Assembly (NCBI GenBank): GCA_964626625.1
Contig: CAZVFV010000007.1
Span: forward strand, 1-28,029
From: CAYZPE01 sp964626625
GTDB taxonomy: Bacteria; Patescibacteriota; Minisyncoccia; Phycocordibacterales; CAYZPE01
Direction: 5' to 3'
Length of the DNA stretch: 28,029 bases
The translations under genes were made by a program, and so were the position numbers. The stretch's first letter is position 1; every line of letters begins with the position of its first letter. Positions 14,319 to 20,905 of the stretch are shown here, piece by piece. Below the pieces are notes generated by a model, which was not told the DNA's origin, searched no databases, and saw only the letters and a list, made by a program, of their open reading frames with translations.

Positions 14319-15059
14319 CTAAAGCTTCACATCCTTCAAAATAGAAATAGTTATTACATACTCTTCTTCTGGAATCTTGGTATCTGAAATAGTTTCAGGC
14401 AACACATCTTTAACTTGAACGAAATACCCTTCAAATGGTTTACCTTCTTCATCAGAGGCAACATTTACCTTAGATGTCTTTGAACTGAGTGTGAGTTCGA
14501 GTTCAACAACAACATTTCCTGCCTGAATACAAACAACATCTTTTGGACAACGACTATCAGACACAACCTTCAAAACCTTCACGGTAAGCTCACCCATAGT
14601 TCCACTCTCACCAACTTTCAAGAAGAGTGTTTGTTGAGGTGCTTCAAGCCAGATTTTACTATAGATCTCACTTGCTCCTGTAATTGGCAACACTGCCTTG
14701 CCAACCAAACGTCCCTCAACATCAAAACCTTTAGCAAAAATTTCAGTTAAAAGGAGTGGGTCTTTTGGTACCGGTATTTCCCATCGCTGTTCTTTACCAT
14801 CAACAATATCCACCTTAGCAATACCAATCTTTATATAGGAACTTTCAACAACAGCTGTACCAGTTGGAATCCCCCAGACTTCTACATTCGCAAGCCCCCG
14901 ACTCTTTATAATAAAATTTGGTTTTTCCAAAGTCAGACTCGTAATAGCTGGTTTTAAAGGTTCTACTTTTTTAGTTGAATGATTAACTAAGTAAAATATT
15001 CCATAGACAACAATACCTAAAATTATAAGTATAAAAAGTGTTCTAGTAATTGTTTTCAT
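14319..15059 (-). CDS. Membrane-anchored protein of unknown function, 246 aa
   Basis: Residues about 6-25 form a single membrane segment (TLFILIILGIVVYGIFYLV); the rest should lie outside the cell. Residues 40-130 look like a beta-sandwich module (LEKPNFIIKSRGLANVEVWG, then WEIPVPKDPLLLTEIFAKGFD). The C-terminal part contains DSRCPKDVVCIQAGNVVVELEL, close to a Cys pair pattern (SRCP...VxCxxAG) that I know from many secreted bacterial proteins of unknown function; the two Cys may form a disulfide. There is no SD. An extended -10 box (TGCTATATT) ends six bases before the ATG, so the mRNA is probably leaderless. A terminator follows. Confidence 0.8.
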   Translation of the reverse strand: MKTITRTLFILIILGIVVYGIFYLVNHSTKKVEPLKPAITSLTLEKPNFIIKSRGLANVEVWGIPTGTAVVESSYIKIGIAKVDIVDGKEQRWEIPVPKDPLLLTEIFAKGFDVEGRLVGKAVLPITGASEIYSKIWLEAPQQTLFLKVGESGTMGELTVKVLKVVSDSRCPKDVVCIQAGNVVVELELTLSSKTSKVNVASDEEGKPFEGYFVQVKDVLPETISDTKIPEEEYVITISILKDVKL

Positions 15060-15065
15060 AGGTAG

Positions 15066-15071
15066 AATATA
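15066..15071 (-). promoter_or_regulatory. Extended -10 box of the 14319-15059 gene
   Basis: TATATT on the minus strand with TGC directly upstream (TGn extension). It ends six bases before the ATG at 15059. Confidence 0.45.
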
Positions 15072-15133
15072 GCATAAAAATAAGAATTTAGAATCTAGAA
15101 AATAGAGTTTGGAATGAAGGAATTAGAAGTTAG

Positions 15134-15165
15134 AAAGCTGGGTTCGCTCCGCGAACCCAGCTTTT
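15134..15165. terminator. Strong hairpin between minus-strand genes
   Basis: A perfect 14-bp stem (AAAGCTGGGTTCGC and complement) with loop TCC. It probably acts as a second terminator behind the 15248-16267 gene, insulating the downstream gene. Confidence 0.6.
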
Positions 15166-15174
15166 AGAGGCATG

Positions 15175-15224
15175 AAAAAACCCCACTGGATAGCACACTT
15201 GATGTGCGTCTCCAATGGGGTTTT
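15175..15224 (-). terminator. Terminator of the 15248-16267 gene
   Basis: A three-part stem: AAAACCCCA/TGGGGTTTT outside, TGGA/TCCA in the middle, GCACA/TGTGC at the tip. On the minus strand it is followed by six T. A small hairpin TGGGCA-GTT-TGCCCA lies between it and the stop codon. Confidence 0.88.
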
Positions 15225-15247
15225 GTGGGCAGTTTGCCCATATGTGA

Positions 15248-16267
15248 TTATTTGCAACCACGACCAGTGCGAGGTTTCGCCTGACTGACACGCTGCTCTC
15301 CGAAGAGAGAAAGAATGGTATCGTCCATCCTGAAAGTGATCCGCTCGTTGGTGTCCTTGACGCCAGTCTTGCGGAGCTTCTCTCTGCGTTCCATTTCCTT
15401 GTTGGAAATGCCGAAAATCTGTTTCAACTGTGTCTGGCGGGCTTCCCACCCGGTGCCGTAGTAAACATCAACGGACTTTTTCGAATTGCAGGCCTTCGGG
15501 TGAAGAACCGACATCCGACCAAGTGGAGAGGTCGCGATCCTGACTATCTTTATGACAGGATTAAAAAAGAAGAACGATCCGGACGCCTCAACATTACCCT
15601 TGTCGGTTTCATAAATCGAACCCGATCGGTAGATGCCGTGGTGAATATCTCCATGCATGAAAGTGCGCGGAATGTCCCCACCATTTTTCTCGAGTTCTTC
15701 AAGAAGGCGGGGATTCATCCACGGGACGACAATCCAGACACGAGTGAACCTCGCACTATTGGTATCCTGAAGATCTTCCTTGAGCTTCTCGACCTTCTCA
15801 TCCGCCTCAGTATTGAGACGGACAATCTCCTCTTCCTTGATCTCAGGGCTGTAAAGCTCCGAGTCCATCCCCTCGATCTCGCCGATCTGGCGATCACACT
15901 CGCGATTGATCTCGTCAATCCTGTCGTTGATTTCGATTGTGATCTGTCGCTTCTTCGCGAAGCACACACCATCACCATCAAGACCGACGAAGAATTTGAC
16001 TTCGTCGAGCGTAATCTGCCGCCCAATGACTTTGGCGACCATTACCGCCATACTTTTTGAGAAGTAGTTGATGAAAGGATGAGCCCCTTCACGCTTCTCG
16101 ACGAGCCAGGCATGCGCCTCCTCGTTCACAGGGTACCAGTCGAGGTTGATGGTCTCCTCAACGACACCGACCTCCTCTTGCCCTTCTTTCGTTCCCTTAG
16201 GAAATTCGACGAGCTTGAGGTCCTTTGAAAGGACAATTTTCGAACTCGACATTTTCTTAGCTGGCAT
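15248..16267 (-). CDS. Hypothetical protein, 339 aa, with central coiled coil
   Basis: I do not recognise the family. The N-terminal third is mixed alpha/beta (about 40-110, including VNEEAHAWLVEKREGAHPF). A long acidic helix with coiled-coil character covers about 110-170 (ITIEINDRIDEINRECDRQI, IKEEEIVRLNTEADEKVEKL). The C-terminal half looks like an enzyme or binding domain (FTRVWIVVPWMNPRLLEELE, MHGDIHHGIYRSGSIYETD). No signal peptide or membrane segment is present. GC content is about 50-55%, far above its neighbours, suggesting transfer or unusual codon choice. The start has AAAGGA nine bases upstream, a consensus promoter at 16444-16472 and a leader of about 170 bases with a strong hairpin. 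A long plus-strand frame opposite it (15500-16060) is a shadow. Confidence 0.8.
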   Translation of the reverse strand: MPAKKMSSSKIVLSKDLKLVEFPKGTKEGQEEVGVVEETINLDWYPVNEEAHAWLVEKREGAHPFINYFSKSMAVMVAKVIGRQITLDEVKFFVGLDGDGVCFAKKRQITIEINDRIDEINRECDRQIGEIEGMDSELYSPEIKEEEIVRLNTEADEKVEKLKEDLQDTNSARFTRVWIVVPWMNPRLLEELEKNGGDIPRTFMHGDIHHGIYRSGSIYETDKGNVEASGSFFFFNPVIKIVRIATSPLGRMSVLHPKACNSKKSVDVYYGTGWEARQTQLKQIFGISNKEMERREKLRKTGVKDTNERITFRMDDTILSLFGEQRVSQAKPRTGRGCK

Positions 16268-16437
16268 AGAACACTATCCTTTCTGTGGCTCCATATTTAG
16301 GAGCACTCACGGGGTTTGCGACAACAAGTCGCTGATTGCAGAAAGTTAACCAAGAACATCTTGGTTAACTAAATCACATATTACAAAGATCCTATTATTA
16401 AGTGAAATTTGCTACAAGCAAACTCGACCCTGTTCTG
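16268..16437 (-). promoter_or_regulatory. Long structured leader of the 15248-16267 gene
   Basis: About 170 bases. It contains a perfect 12-bp hairpin with a 3-base loop (16344-16370, arms AGTTAACCAAGA/TCTTGGTTAACT), the smaller hairpins GCGAC/GTCGC and GGCTCC/GGAGC nearer the SD, and TTTGC/GCAAA near the 5' end. The T-run after the big hairpin is weak (TTTC), so it resembles a regulatory or stabilising stem more than a terminator. Confidence 0.45.
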
Positions 16438-16443
16438 CTTGAT

Positions 16444-16472
16444 ATTTTAGAACAATATTAATATTTTGTCAA
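16444..16472 (-). promoter_or_regulatory. Consensus promoter of the 15248-16267 gene
   Basis: On the minus strand TTGACA (16467-16472), 17 bases, TAAAAT (16444-16449). The region around it is strongly AT-rich. Confidence 0.75.
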
Positions 16473-16495
16473 TTAAATTTATAGTATTTTTTATA

Positions 16496-16538
16496 CAAAA
16501 ATCCCGTTAGATGCGCTCCAAAGCACACCTAACGGGAT
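16496..16538 (-). terminator. Terminator after pyrC
   Basis: A 10-bp perfect stem (ATCCCGTTAG 16501-16510, CTAACGGGAT 16529-16538) with an inner GTGC/GCGC-type pairing, followed by five T on the minus strand. Confidence 0.88.
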
Positions 16539-16542
16539 GAGT

Positions 16543-17607
16543 TCAAGAATTAAGAAGAGTCCAATCAATCTCCTGCCCTGCCCAGAATGGCTCAACAGTC
16601 CATGGACCAACCATGTACAAAGATTGAATCTTGAAAGGTTGACGCGCAAGCTTTACTGTTCGAGGTACGGGCAAATTTCCGAAAATCGCACGAGCATTTC
16701 TGCTGGTGAAATTCACGAAAACATCACGACTAGTTCCATCTTTCTGGCCAAGCCCCAAAGCATGCGCATACAGAGGCAACAGAAACGGTGAGGTATAAGC
16801 ACCACACGCACATCTTCCCTGATGAACATGTTTTGCTTGAATTGGGTGAGGCGCATCATCAGGTCCTGCAAGAACCCAAGGGTGATTATCCTTTACCAAC
16901 AGAACAAGACCATTCCTGTCTTGTTCTGTTTTGAGAGACGGTTTACAGACTTGGCGAACATCACCAAAGGCCTGATCCTCATTAGAAGCTAGATGATGAG
17001 CAGTGAGAGTCACGTAAAATCTACGGCTCTTTGCCATATCTATCCAAAATGGAATACACCGCCCGTCAGTACCATGTTCCCAGAAAATTTTTGCTTCAGT
17101 CTCACAGAGAAGAATGTCAACAAGTGACAGGAATGCAAATTCCGCATCACGGTTAGAAAATACCTTCCATGGATGCTCAGGATGGAAATGAACTCGAATT
17201 CCGAGTTTTCCACATTCTCGAACTTTATCAATAATTCTTCCGTAGTGCCGGACACCCCAGTGAGAATTAGTGGTTCGTTCCAGTGGATAAACCTTCACAT
17301 CGAAAATCCCATGATTTACAGCCTTTCCTAGCTCATCAACCGAAGTTTCTTCAGTGAGGAGCATAGTGGGAATGAAGTGAACACACTTACCCTCTGGCAC
17401 AAGTGTCTTGAGTGTAAGAATGTAATTTGTAACTTCCTGAACCGTTCTCAAACCATCTTTCGTATTTGGCATCGGAAGCATTACGTCCGCACCACCTTCA
17501 ATTCCTTTTTCAATAAGCGGGCCCATGAGCTCCATACCTTCACGTAAATGTGTATGAGTATTCACAAGAGAATCAACTCCTATCACCGCAGTACTTGTAT
17601 CAGTCAT
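16543..17607 (-). CDS. pyrC: Dihydroorotase (PyrC type)
   Basis: Cyclises N-carbamoyl-aspartate to dihydroorotate in pyrimidine synthesis; binuclear zinc amidohydrolase. The protein has 354 residues, as expected for the E. coli-type enzyme. Metal and substrate motifs are present: THTHLRE (H18, H20), LPMPNT, the Lys to be carboxylated at about K105 in DVKVYPLERTTNS, HFHPEH (about 142), FWEHGTDG (about 182), TAHHL, and AGPDDAPHP with the catalytic Asp. I start at the ATG at 17607, with GGAG six bases upstream, rather than a TTG two codons earlier. It follows pyrD by 35 bases in one operon. No other pyrimidine gene is in the window. Confidence 0.93.
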   Translation of the reverse strand: MTDTSTAVIGVDSLVNTHTHLREGMELMGPLIEKGIEGGADVMLPMPNTKDGLRTVQEVTNYILTLKTLVPEGKCVHFIPTMLLTEETSVDELGKAVNHGIFDVKVYPLERTTNSHWGVRHYGRIIDKVRECGKLGIRVHFHPEHPWKVFSNRDAEFAFLSLVDILLCETEAKIFWEHGTDGRCIPFWIDMAKSRRFYVTLTAHHLASNEDQAFGDVRQVCKPSLKTEQDRNGLVLLVKDNHPWVLAGPDDAPHPIQAKHVHQGRCACGAYTSPFLLPLYAHALGLGQKDGTSRDVFVNFTSRNARAIFGNLPVPRTVKLARQPFKIQSLYMVGPWTVEPFWAGQEIDWTLLNS

Positions 17608-17642
17608 GTGCAACTCCTTTTGTTGAATTGTGGAAATTACTA

Positions 17643-18542
17643 CTAAACAACCGGATGATTTCTTATTTCTTCAAATCGACGAATATACAAGGTAGGCTTT
17701 ATTGGATTAAGCCATGTTCGAGGACGCCACATATTAGGTATGTGGATAACACCAAACGAAATAGCTTGTACTCCAACTCTATCGAAGAGAAATGGCACGT
17801 CGCTATAGTGTGCCACATGACTCCCAATAACAGGAAGTATTTTCATTCCGACCAATTCAGTAAGTATCGGCCAGCTGACTGCTTGAGCAATTTCTCCAGA
17901 AACCCCACCTCCATTAAATCTTTGGACGGGGTTACGATTCATAAGTACCATGTTCCAAGGAACACTATTGAGTTCGATCGCCGAAACCATACCGGAAATT
18001 TCTTTTGCAATTGCAAAGATATCTTGAGCAACCGATCCTTTAAAGATAATTGGGTGTTTACTTCTCTGTCTCACAGCACATACACCTTCAACAACTTGAT
18101 CAAGTGTGGGCATGTCACCAGTATTGGGACAACTAACATTAACTTCAATAGCTGCAATATCAAATTGGTTGAGCATGTCAGTCATCTCTGCGAGCTCTTC
18201 CACAGTTCCAACTATTGAAACAGCAAGATTCAGTCTATCGCGCGACACCTTTGGACCTACTTTTTTGCACCAATATTCAATACCTGGATTACTAAGACCA
18301 ACAGCATTTACCCAGCCTTTTTTGATTTGTTGGACACAACCAAAACCGAACATGTGGTGCCATCGAAGATTCCCCTTGCGAGGATATCTCGTCAGAGATT
18401 TTGTTGTACCCAAAAATAACTCTGGCTTAAGTAAGCCAAACCACCGATAAGGGTGATCCCACCACCAGCCTTTGCCATCATAACCAAGTGCTCCACTTGC
18501 AATCTTCCATCGAAAAGAAACACGGTTTGGTAAATCAATCAT
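17643..18542 (-). CDS. pyrD: Dihydroorotate dehydrogenase (class 1-like)
   Basis: FMN enzyme oxidising dihydroorotate to orotate, the step after PyrC. It has 299 residues without a membrane anchor, as in soluble class 1 enzymes. Visible motifs are TTKSLTRYPRKGNLRW, NAVGLSNPGIEYW, AAIEVNVSCPNT, and GGGVSGEIAQAVSWP. The usual NTxxG segment is replaced by ELNSVPWNM and the N-terminal part is Trp-rich (GKGWWWDHPYRWFG), so the protein is divergent; I cannot confirm the catalytic residue. No pyrK partner is adjacent, so the electron acceptor is unclear. The SD is AAAGAG. It is the first gene of a pair with pyrC. Confidence 0.85.
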   Translation of the reverse strand: MIDLPNRVSFRWKIASGALGYDGKGWWWDHPYRWFGLLKPELFLGTTKSLTRYPRKGNLRWHHMFGFGCVQQIKKGWVNAVGLSNPGIEYWCKKVGPKVSRDRLNLAVSIVGTVEELAEMTDMLNQFDIAAIEVNVSCPNTGDMPTLDQVVEGVCAVRQRSKHPIIFKGSVAQDIFAIAKEISGMVSAIELNSVPWNMVLMNRNPVQRFNGGGVSGEIAQAVSWPILTELVGMKILPVIGSHVAHYSDVPFLFDRVGVQAISFGVIHIPNMWRPRTWLNPIKPTLYIRRFEEIRNHPVV

Positions 18543-18576
18543 GATATGACTCTTTCTATTCTTGAATTGTGAGGAA

Positions 18577-18600
18577 CAAAAAAACTCCTTATTAGGGAGT
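18577..18600 (-). terminator. Terminator after tsaC
   Basis: On the minus strand ACTCC-CTAATAA-GGAGT followed by seven T. Another small hairpin (ATAGTG/CACTAT) lies between it and the stop codon. Confidence 0.8.
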
Positions 18601-18637
18601 ACACTCTATCGGCAATAGTGTCACACTATATAGAGAA

Positions 18638-19213
18638 TTACAATTTAACATCTCCTGCGCCGTGACGTAGCACATCAAACTTGCCATTTTCTATTTCAAT
18701 AAGTGTTGAGTGTTCTCCCGCAAGCACACCTTCATCAACATATTCGTTAATAGAGTCACCAAAATACTCTTTGGCTTGCTCTATCGTTTCTGCTGGATTT
18801 TTACCTTCTGGATTAGCGCTTGGCGCAATAAGTGGACCGGTCTGTATAAGTAATTCATGTAAATTTTTTTTGTCTGGAACTCTAAAAGCAAGAGTATTAA
18901 TTCCACGATGTAAATAAGTAAACTTATTTCGCACAGCCAAGTCACCAGGAAGAGCTAATGTCACACTTACCTTTCCTGGCCAAACCTTTTCCAAAATATG
19001 AAGTGTCTCTGTGTTCGGCTCTATGCCAAAAGTTTTCAAATCATTAATTGATGCCAAAAGAATAATAAATGGTTTAGTTGGAGTACGTTTTTTTATTTTA
19101 TACACCTTTTCTACAGCTTGTTCGTCCAAAGCAAGAGCAACAAGCCCATACAATGTATCCGTAGGAACAACAGCAACACCTCCTTCTTTTAATATTTTTA
19201 CTATGTCTTTCAT
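18638..19213 (-). CDS. tsaC: Threonylcarbamoyl-AMP synthase (YrdC/Sua5 domain)
   Basis: Makes threonylcarbamoyl-AMP from threonine, bicarbonate and ATP for the t6A modification at position 37 of ANN-decoding tRNAs. 191 residues, one YrdC domain and no Sua5 extension. Signatures are GGVAVVPTDTLYGLVALALD, KIKKRTPTKPFIILL, WPGKVSVTLAL, AFRVPD and IAPSANPEGKNPA. There is no SD; a TATAGT box lies about eight bases before the ATG, so the mRNA would be nearly leaderless. The terminator of the upstream gene (a 20-bp stem) abuts this promoter region. The other t6A genes are not in the window. Confidence 0.95.
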   Translation of the reverse strand: MKDIVKILKEGGVAVVPTDTLYGLVALALDEQAVEKVYKIKKRTPTKPFIILLASINDLKTFGIEPNTETLHILEKVWPGKVSVTLALPGDLAVRNKFTYLHRGINTLAFRVPDKKNLHELLIQTGPLIAPSANPEGKNPAETIEQAKEYFGDSINEYVDEGVLAGEHSTLIEIENGKFDVLRHGAGDVKL

Positions 19214-19229
19214 GTGTAATTACTATAAA

Positions 19230-19279
19230 ACAAAAAGGCTCAATATGAAATACAAAAAATGTATTTCATATTGAGCCTT
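19230..19279 (-). terminator. Terminator after the 19289-19501 gene
   Basis: A perfect 20-bp stem (arms 19235-19254 and 19260-19279) with a 5-base loop, followed on the minus strand by TTTTG. Confidence 0.88.
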
Positions 19280-19288
19280 GGAAACCCC

Positions 19289-19501
19289 TCAATGGTTCCT
19301 ATGGCGATGATTTGGTGGACAATACGGTGCCACGTAATATACCCTTGGTGGCGGATAATAGTGACGGTACTCAACTCGTTCGTAGTAAACGTCTGAGTAT
19401 TCCCACGTTTCAATCCCATGACAACCGACTGACAAAAGAGCAAAGATAAAAAGAAGCGAACCAAGAACAAACATCAGTAAACGTTCTTTAGTCTTAGACA
19501 T
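19289..19501 (-). CDS. Small membrane or lipoprotein-like protein, Tyr/Pro/His-rich tail
   Basis: 70 residues. The N-terminus is a typical export signal: a basic start (MSKTKER), a hydrophobic core (LLMFVLGSLLFIFALLS) and VGCHG, where the Cys could be a lipobox (the -3 residue is Ser, not the usual Leu, so this is uncertain). The mature part is unusual: rich in Tyr, Pro, His and Arg (YYERVEYRHYYPPPRVYYVA, ending PPNHRHRNH). It may bind metal or the cell wall; I do not recognise a family. The start has a very strong SD (AAGGAGG, six bases before ATG). It is a single-gene unit with its own terminator. Confidence 0.72.
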   Translation of the reverse strand: MSKTKERLLMFVLGSLLFIFALLSVGCHGIETWEYSDVYYERVEYRHYYPPPRVYYVAPYCPPNHRHRNH

Positions 19502-19554
19502 ACTGAACCTCCTTGTGTTAGAGAACTTCTAAATAATATAGTACCACATTAAAT

Positions 19555-19598
19555 ATATAAAAGCAAAAATCCCCTTAAGGGGATTTTTGCTTTTATAT
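19555..19598 (-). terminator. Terminator of the 19615-20166 gene: 44-base perfect palindrome
   Basis: A perfect 44-base palindrome centred between 19576 and 19577 (TTAA at the centre, flanked by CCCC/GGGG and then AAAAAT/ATTTTT). The T-runs lie in the arms, so it can work on both strands. Confidence 0.85.
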
Positions 19599-19614
19599 TT
19601 ATTAACTCAACAAA

Positions 19615-20166
19615 TTACTGAGCTCTAAATGTAGAAACCAATGTACTTCCATCAGATTCTATAAGAGTATCTACCTTATGATCAAACATACCATCACCAT
19701 CATCCTTAAAGAGAACTACGTAGTACTTCATACCAGCAACTGTTGGTCGAAGTAATTCAATTACAACATCCTGACTAGTACCAGCTCCAACTCTTTTAGC
19801 TCCAAGAATATTTCCTATAAGTCCTCCAACATCTTCACGGACAGTAGCCCAGATTTCTGTATTTGAAACAACCTTAGTTACCACAACTCTATCCCCTGCT
19901 TTTTGATTTGGTGTTGTAATTATACTTGTATCAAGAACAGTTGAAACTATAGTGGTTTTAGGAATTTCTAATTTCGCAGATTCCTTTGTTTCTATTTTTG
20001 TACCAGTCTTTGTGGTTTCATTATCAACCACTGTTTTTGTGTCTGTTTTTTTATCATCTGTACTACTAAGTTTTCCTTTATACCAATATGCACCTCCGGC
20101 AAAACCGATAATAAGACCGATAATAAGAGCAACGATTGCTGAATTTGTAATTCTGCTTTGTTCCAT
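19615..20166 (-). CDS. Membrane-anchored protein with DUF7282-like outer domain
   Basis: 183 residues. Residues about 9-28 form a membrane segment with small residues (IVALIIGLIIGFAGGAYWY). Residues 32-70 are a Lys/Thr/Asp-rich linker (TDDKKTDTKTVVDNETTKTG). From about 80 the protein resembles the DUF7282 domain I know from archaeal and bacterial surface proteins: VVVTKVVSNTEIWATVREDV, GNILGAKRVGAGTSQDVVIE, then YYVVLFKDDGDGMFDHKVD with an acidic, possibly calcium-binding DxDGD turn. The assignment is by eye. There is no SD; a TG-extended -10 (TGTTATACA) lies upstream, leaving a leader of about 18 bases. A terminator follows directly. Confidence 0.75.
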   Translation of the reverse strand: MEQSRITNSAIVALIIGLIIGFAGGAYWYKGKLSSTDDKKTDTKTVVDNETTKTGTKIETKESAKLEIPKTTIVSTVLDTSIITTPNQKAGDRVVVTKVVSNTEIWATVREDVGGLIGNILGAKRVGAGTSQDVVIELLRPTVAGMKYYVVLFKDDGDGMFDHKVDTLIESDGSTLVSTFRAQ

Positions 20167-20251
20167 AACGAGTAGTAATGATTAATGTATAACAGATTAA
20201 GCCTAGCAATATCACTTTTTCTTTTCAAGTTGACATTTTGTGTTTTTAGTA

Positions 20252-20278
20252 TAAAAAAACCCTCTCTAAAAGAGGGTT
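20252..20278 (-). terminator. Terminator overlapping the stop codon of the 20277-20770 gene
   Basis: On the minus strand an 8-bp stem AACCCTCT/AGAGGGTT with a 5-base loop is followed by seven T. The 5' arm overlaps the TAA of the reconstructed gene. Confidence 0.85.
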
Positions 20279-20770
20279 AGCTGTGAAGTTTGTGTTTCTT
20301 TTTTTGTGAGTTACCAATCCAAGAAAACCTAACCTTTCCTTCTCCTTCNNNNNNNNNNNNNNNNNNNNNNNNNNNNNNNNNNNNNNNNNNNNNNNNNNNN
20401 NNNNNNNNNNNNNNNNNNNNNNNNNNNNNNNNNNNNNNNNNNNNNNNNGTTTCTTTTTTTGTGAGTTACCAATCCAAGAAAACCTAACCTTTCCTTCTCC
20501 TTCCTTCACATAAAGACTGAATCGAATTCCATTTTCTCTAGCAAACTTCTTGAATGCGTTCACAGATATTATTGTTGGCATTTTCCAAAGAAGACATCTC
20601 ATTTCTTGTTTACCGTCAAAGCAAACAACTTCACCAAAATCATTATAACGATCAACCCCTGGAAGGTCCGCGATAATTCTATTTCCATCGTCTCCTCCTT
20701 CCAATCTGATATACCATGTATATAGACGTTTTCTTCGAAATTGATCCGCGAGCTGTGACTTAAAGGACAT
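20277..20770 (-). CDS. Hypothetical protein interrupted by an assembly gap (112 aa if repaired)
   Basis: Starts MSFKSQLADQFRRKRLYTWY with a strong SD (GGGAGG, five bases before ATG). I do not recognise the family; it is a small, basic, soluble protein with probable beta strands (NRIIADLPGVDRYNDFGEVV, FSLYVKEGEGKVRFSWIG). As given, a 100-N run (20349-20448) cuts it. The 55 bases on each side of the gap (20294-20348 and 20449-20503) are identical, which points to an unmerged contig overlap. If one copy and the gap are removed, the frame continues to ...GNSQKKKHKLHS and stops at 20277-20279: 494 minus 155 bases is 339, exactly 113 codons. Confidence 0.7.
20349..20448. other. Assembly gap (100 N) flanked by a 55-base direct repeat
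   Basis: Exactly 100 N, a usual placeholder length. Bases 20294-20348 and 20449-20503 are identical. Most likely the two contig ends overlap and the real sequence has only one copy. Confidence 0.9.
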
Positions 20771-20815
20771 AAAACCTCCCTAAAAAGATGGTTCAAAAAA
20801 TTTTTATCTTATACT

Positions 20816-20844
20816 AAAATACCACAAAAAAATATTTATGTAAA
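20816..20844 (-). promoter_or_regulatory. Promoter of the gapped gene
   Basis: On the minus strand TTTACA (20839-20844), 17 bases, TATTTT (20816-20821), upstream of the SD-led start at 20770. Confidence 0.45.
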
Positions 20845-20905
20845 CTCTATTACTGCAATCTTAGCAAAATACTCTGAGCAAGACTACGTCTCTCTCAGAA
20901 ACTCT

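Noticed and set aside
15500..16060. A 186-codon plus-strand frame opposite the 339-residue gene
   Set aside because: It lacks an SD and promoter, encodes a sequence with shadow-like composition, and lies fully antisense to a gene with promoter, SD and terminator.
17550..18218. A 222-codon plus-strand frame opposite pyrD and pyrC
   Set aside because: It spans two genes on the other strand with clear family motifs; its own sequence has no recognisable motif.
20294..20503. Genuine 55-base tandem repeat within the gapped gene
   Set aside because: The copies are identical, directly abut a 100-N placeholder, and removal of one restores an exact reading frame; an assembly overlap is simpler.
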